Below, in pieces: positions 62,831 through 64,000 of a DNA stretch of 64,000 nucleotides (positions within the stretch are counted from its first letter, which is position 1; the number at the start of each line of letters is the position of its first letter). The notes under the pieces are model-generated. The model was not told the origin of the DNA, did no database searches, and worked only from the letters and a program-made list of their open reading frames with translations. Made by a program: the position numbers and the translations under genes. Source of the stretch: Enoplolaimus lenunculus. Its lineage: Eukaryota; Nematoda; Enoplea; Enoplida; Thoracostomopsidae. The stretch spans positions 56,867-120,866 of the forward strand of contig JASANG010003189.1 of assembly GCA_030248215.1 (NCBI GenBank), given 5' to 3'.

Positions 62831-64000
62831 ATTACAGGCTACGGTCAACGGGTAGTTCTGCGGACGAATCCGAGTGCTATCCCTCACAGGTGTCCTGGCT
62901 GTGGACCTACCAATAGTAAGCCGACGTGTCTAGTGGATGATGGTCCCCCTGGCGTGGTAAAAGCTTCCGAAAGGTCACGGAAATCCCTTACCCTCGTACG
63001 CCAATTACTAATTTTATCCCTAAGTTCCACAGAAGTTACCGTTGGATACCCTGTAATGCTTTAGATTTTAGTGTTTTAATCACTCTGTCCGTCTGAGAAT
63101 TAAATCTAAATTAGCCTGAGTTGGTCCGGAAGTCGCCGGGAACAGTGAACAGATCCTTGGGTCTTTTACTTTAATTGGTCGAGAGTACAGACGTTTACGT
63201 CGGTACTCAGCAAGCTTGAGATTTGACTCGATATTCAAGGTCCTGAAGGATACAATGGTCAGAGGTGATCGGAATTTCATTGAACTCTGTCCCGAGAAGG
63301 CGACTACTCCTGGGAAGAGCATCCAAACCCGGCAACACTCCCAAAATTTGACCCTAAAGGGCTCCGATACCGCATAAGCACAAGTTAGCGTGTAAGCCTA
63401 CTATATATAAACAATAACAATGGTGGTTGAGATATTTTAATTTGCACGGCGAGGCTTCTCTTAAGCTACTTAGGCGTGTGCTTAAGCTTAAGCATGTCAC
63501 ACAGTTAAGCAATAAACATGGTGGGCGAGATATTATAAAATATCTGAGGTCCACTTTTGTTATCGTTTCTTGCGCAATAGCTGGAGGGGAGCGGTGCCGC
63601 GTTTGGATTAAAGCCCACTCAATTGGGGCGGTTTAACCAGGCTAATCGAGTTGCGACAACTCGGGTTGAGCATAAAGATCAATTCACAGCACATTTTGAG
63701 ATTTATTACATATTGCATACAAAATCATGATATTAACAATACCTTAAATCCTGTGCTGTAAGCGAGGTTTAAAGACAGTTCAAATTGATCTTAGTAACGT
63801 TGCTGCCGAGCAGAGACTTGAAGTTAACTTAATAATGCAATTAGCAATATTGAAACAGCTAAAAGAACAAACATACTCCCTAATAAACGGATAAGTCAGC
63901 TTACCAATTGGTCGTGTATGGACAGGCCACCTTACCAAGTTTAGGGCACGGTTCTTATGAGTCTTTACCTTTCTGGGCGGGAGAAGGATCGACAGAGCCG
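62831..64000. other. Unassigned terminal segment
   Basis: No TTAGGC-bearing or other dispersed family is evident, composition differs from the rest, and no ARHGEF17-like exon is visible although the DH-PH exons should follow upstream of 62564. I recognise no gene. Two similar words, ATGGTGGTTGAGATATTTTA (63419) and ATGGTGGGCGAGATATTATA (63518), are a weak internal repeat. Confidence 0.45.

Overview
This is eukaryotic DNA, almost certainly from a nematode. Three things point there: pervasive copies of TTAGGC (the canonical nematode telomere hexamer), a five-exon nematode-type cuticle collagen gene, and compact exons with TTTCAG-like acceptors separated by repeat-filled introns. The species cannot be named from the window. 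The very high load of small inverted-repeat transposons suggests an expanded genome rather than a compact Caenorhabditis-like one (inference).

Four genes can be rebuilt exon by exon, every visible junction keeping reading phase. (1) Plus strand, 1755-14355: the RasGAP domain and whole C-terminus of a SynGAP/DAB2IP/GAP-2 family protein, ending in a PDZ-ligand-like tail; its N-terminus lies upstream. (2) Minus strand, 22072-17310: a complete 545-residue transmembrane cuticle collagen. (3) Plus strand, 43383-48437: a secreted cystine-knot growth factor whose furin site, six cysteines, spacing and aromatic residues fit neurotrophins (NGF/BDNF type) better than Spaetzle. This is the most surprising item here. 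(4) Minus strand, 62564-54398: the C-terminal beta-propeller of an ARHGEF17 (TEM4)-like Rho exchange factor; its catalytic part would lie beyond 62564, where the sequence breaks down into a homopolymer-rich junction.

The rest is dominated by non-autonomous DNA transposons. The main group (families A, B, C) has three related terminal inverted repeats enclosing a body made of TTAGGC blocks in fixed orientation, about 35-40 full or partial copies. Others are near-perfect palindromes (P), GTGCAAG elements (E), CTCAAATGTG elements (F), piggyBac-like TTAA-flanked elements with a tRNA-like core (T), ACCCGAATAAGAG elements (H), and smaller groups (G, I, J, K, L, M, N, O). Family letters are labels used only in this annotation. 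Several elements are nested, and several end within about 12 bases of splice sites.

Structural oddities: a five-copy 36-bp tandem repeat that multiplies a 3' splice site inside the RasGAP gene; a roughly 19-copy, 52-bp minisatellite carrying CCAAT and TATA boxes in the last RhoGEF intron; and an 1881-bp direct tandem duplication with breakpoints inside dispersed repeats. The interval 22073-43382 contains no gene that I can recognise.
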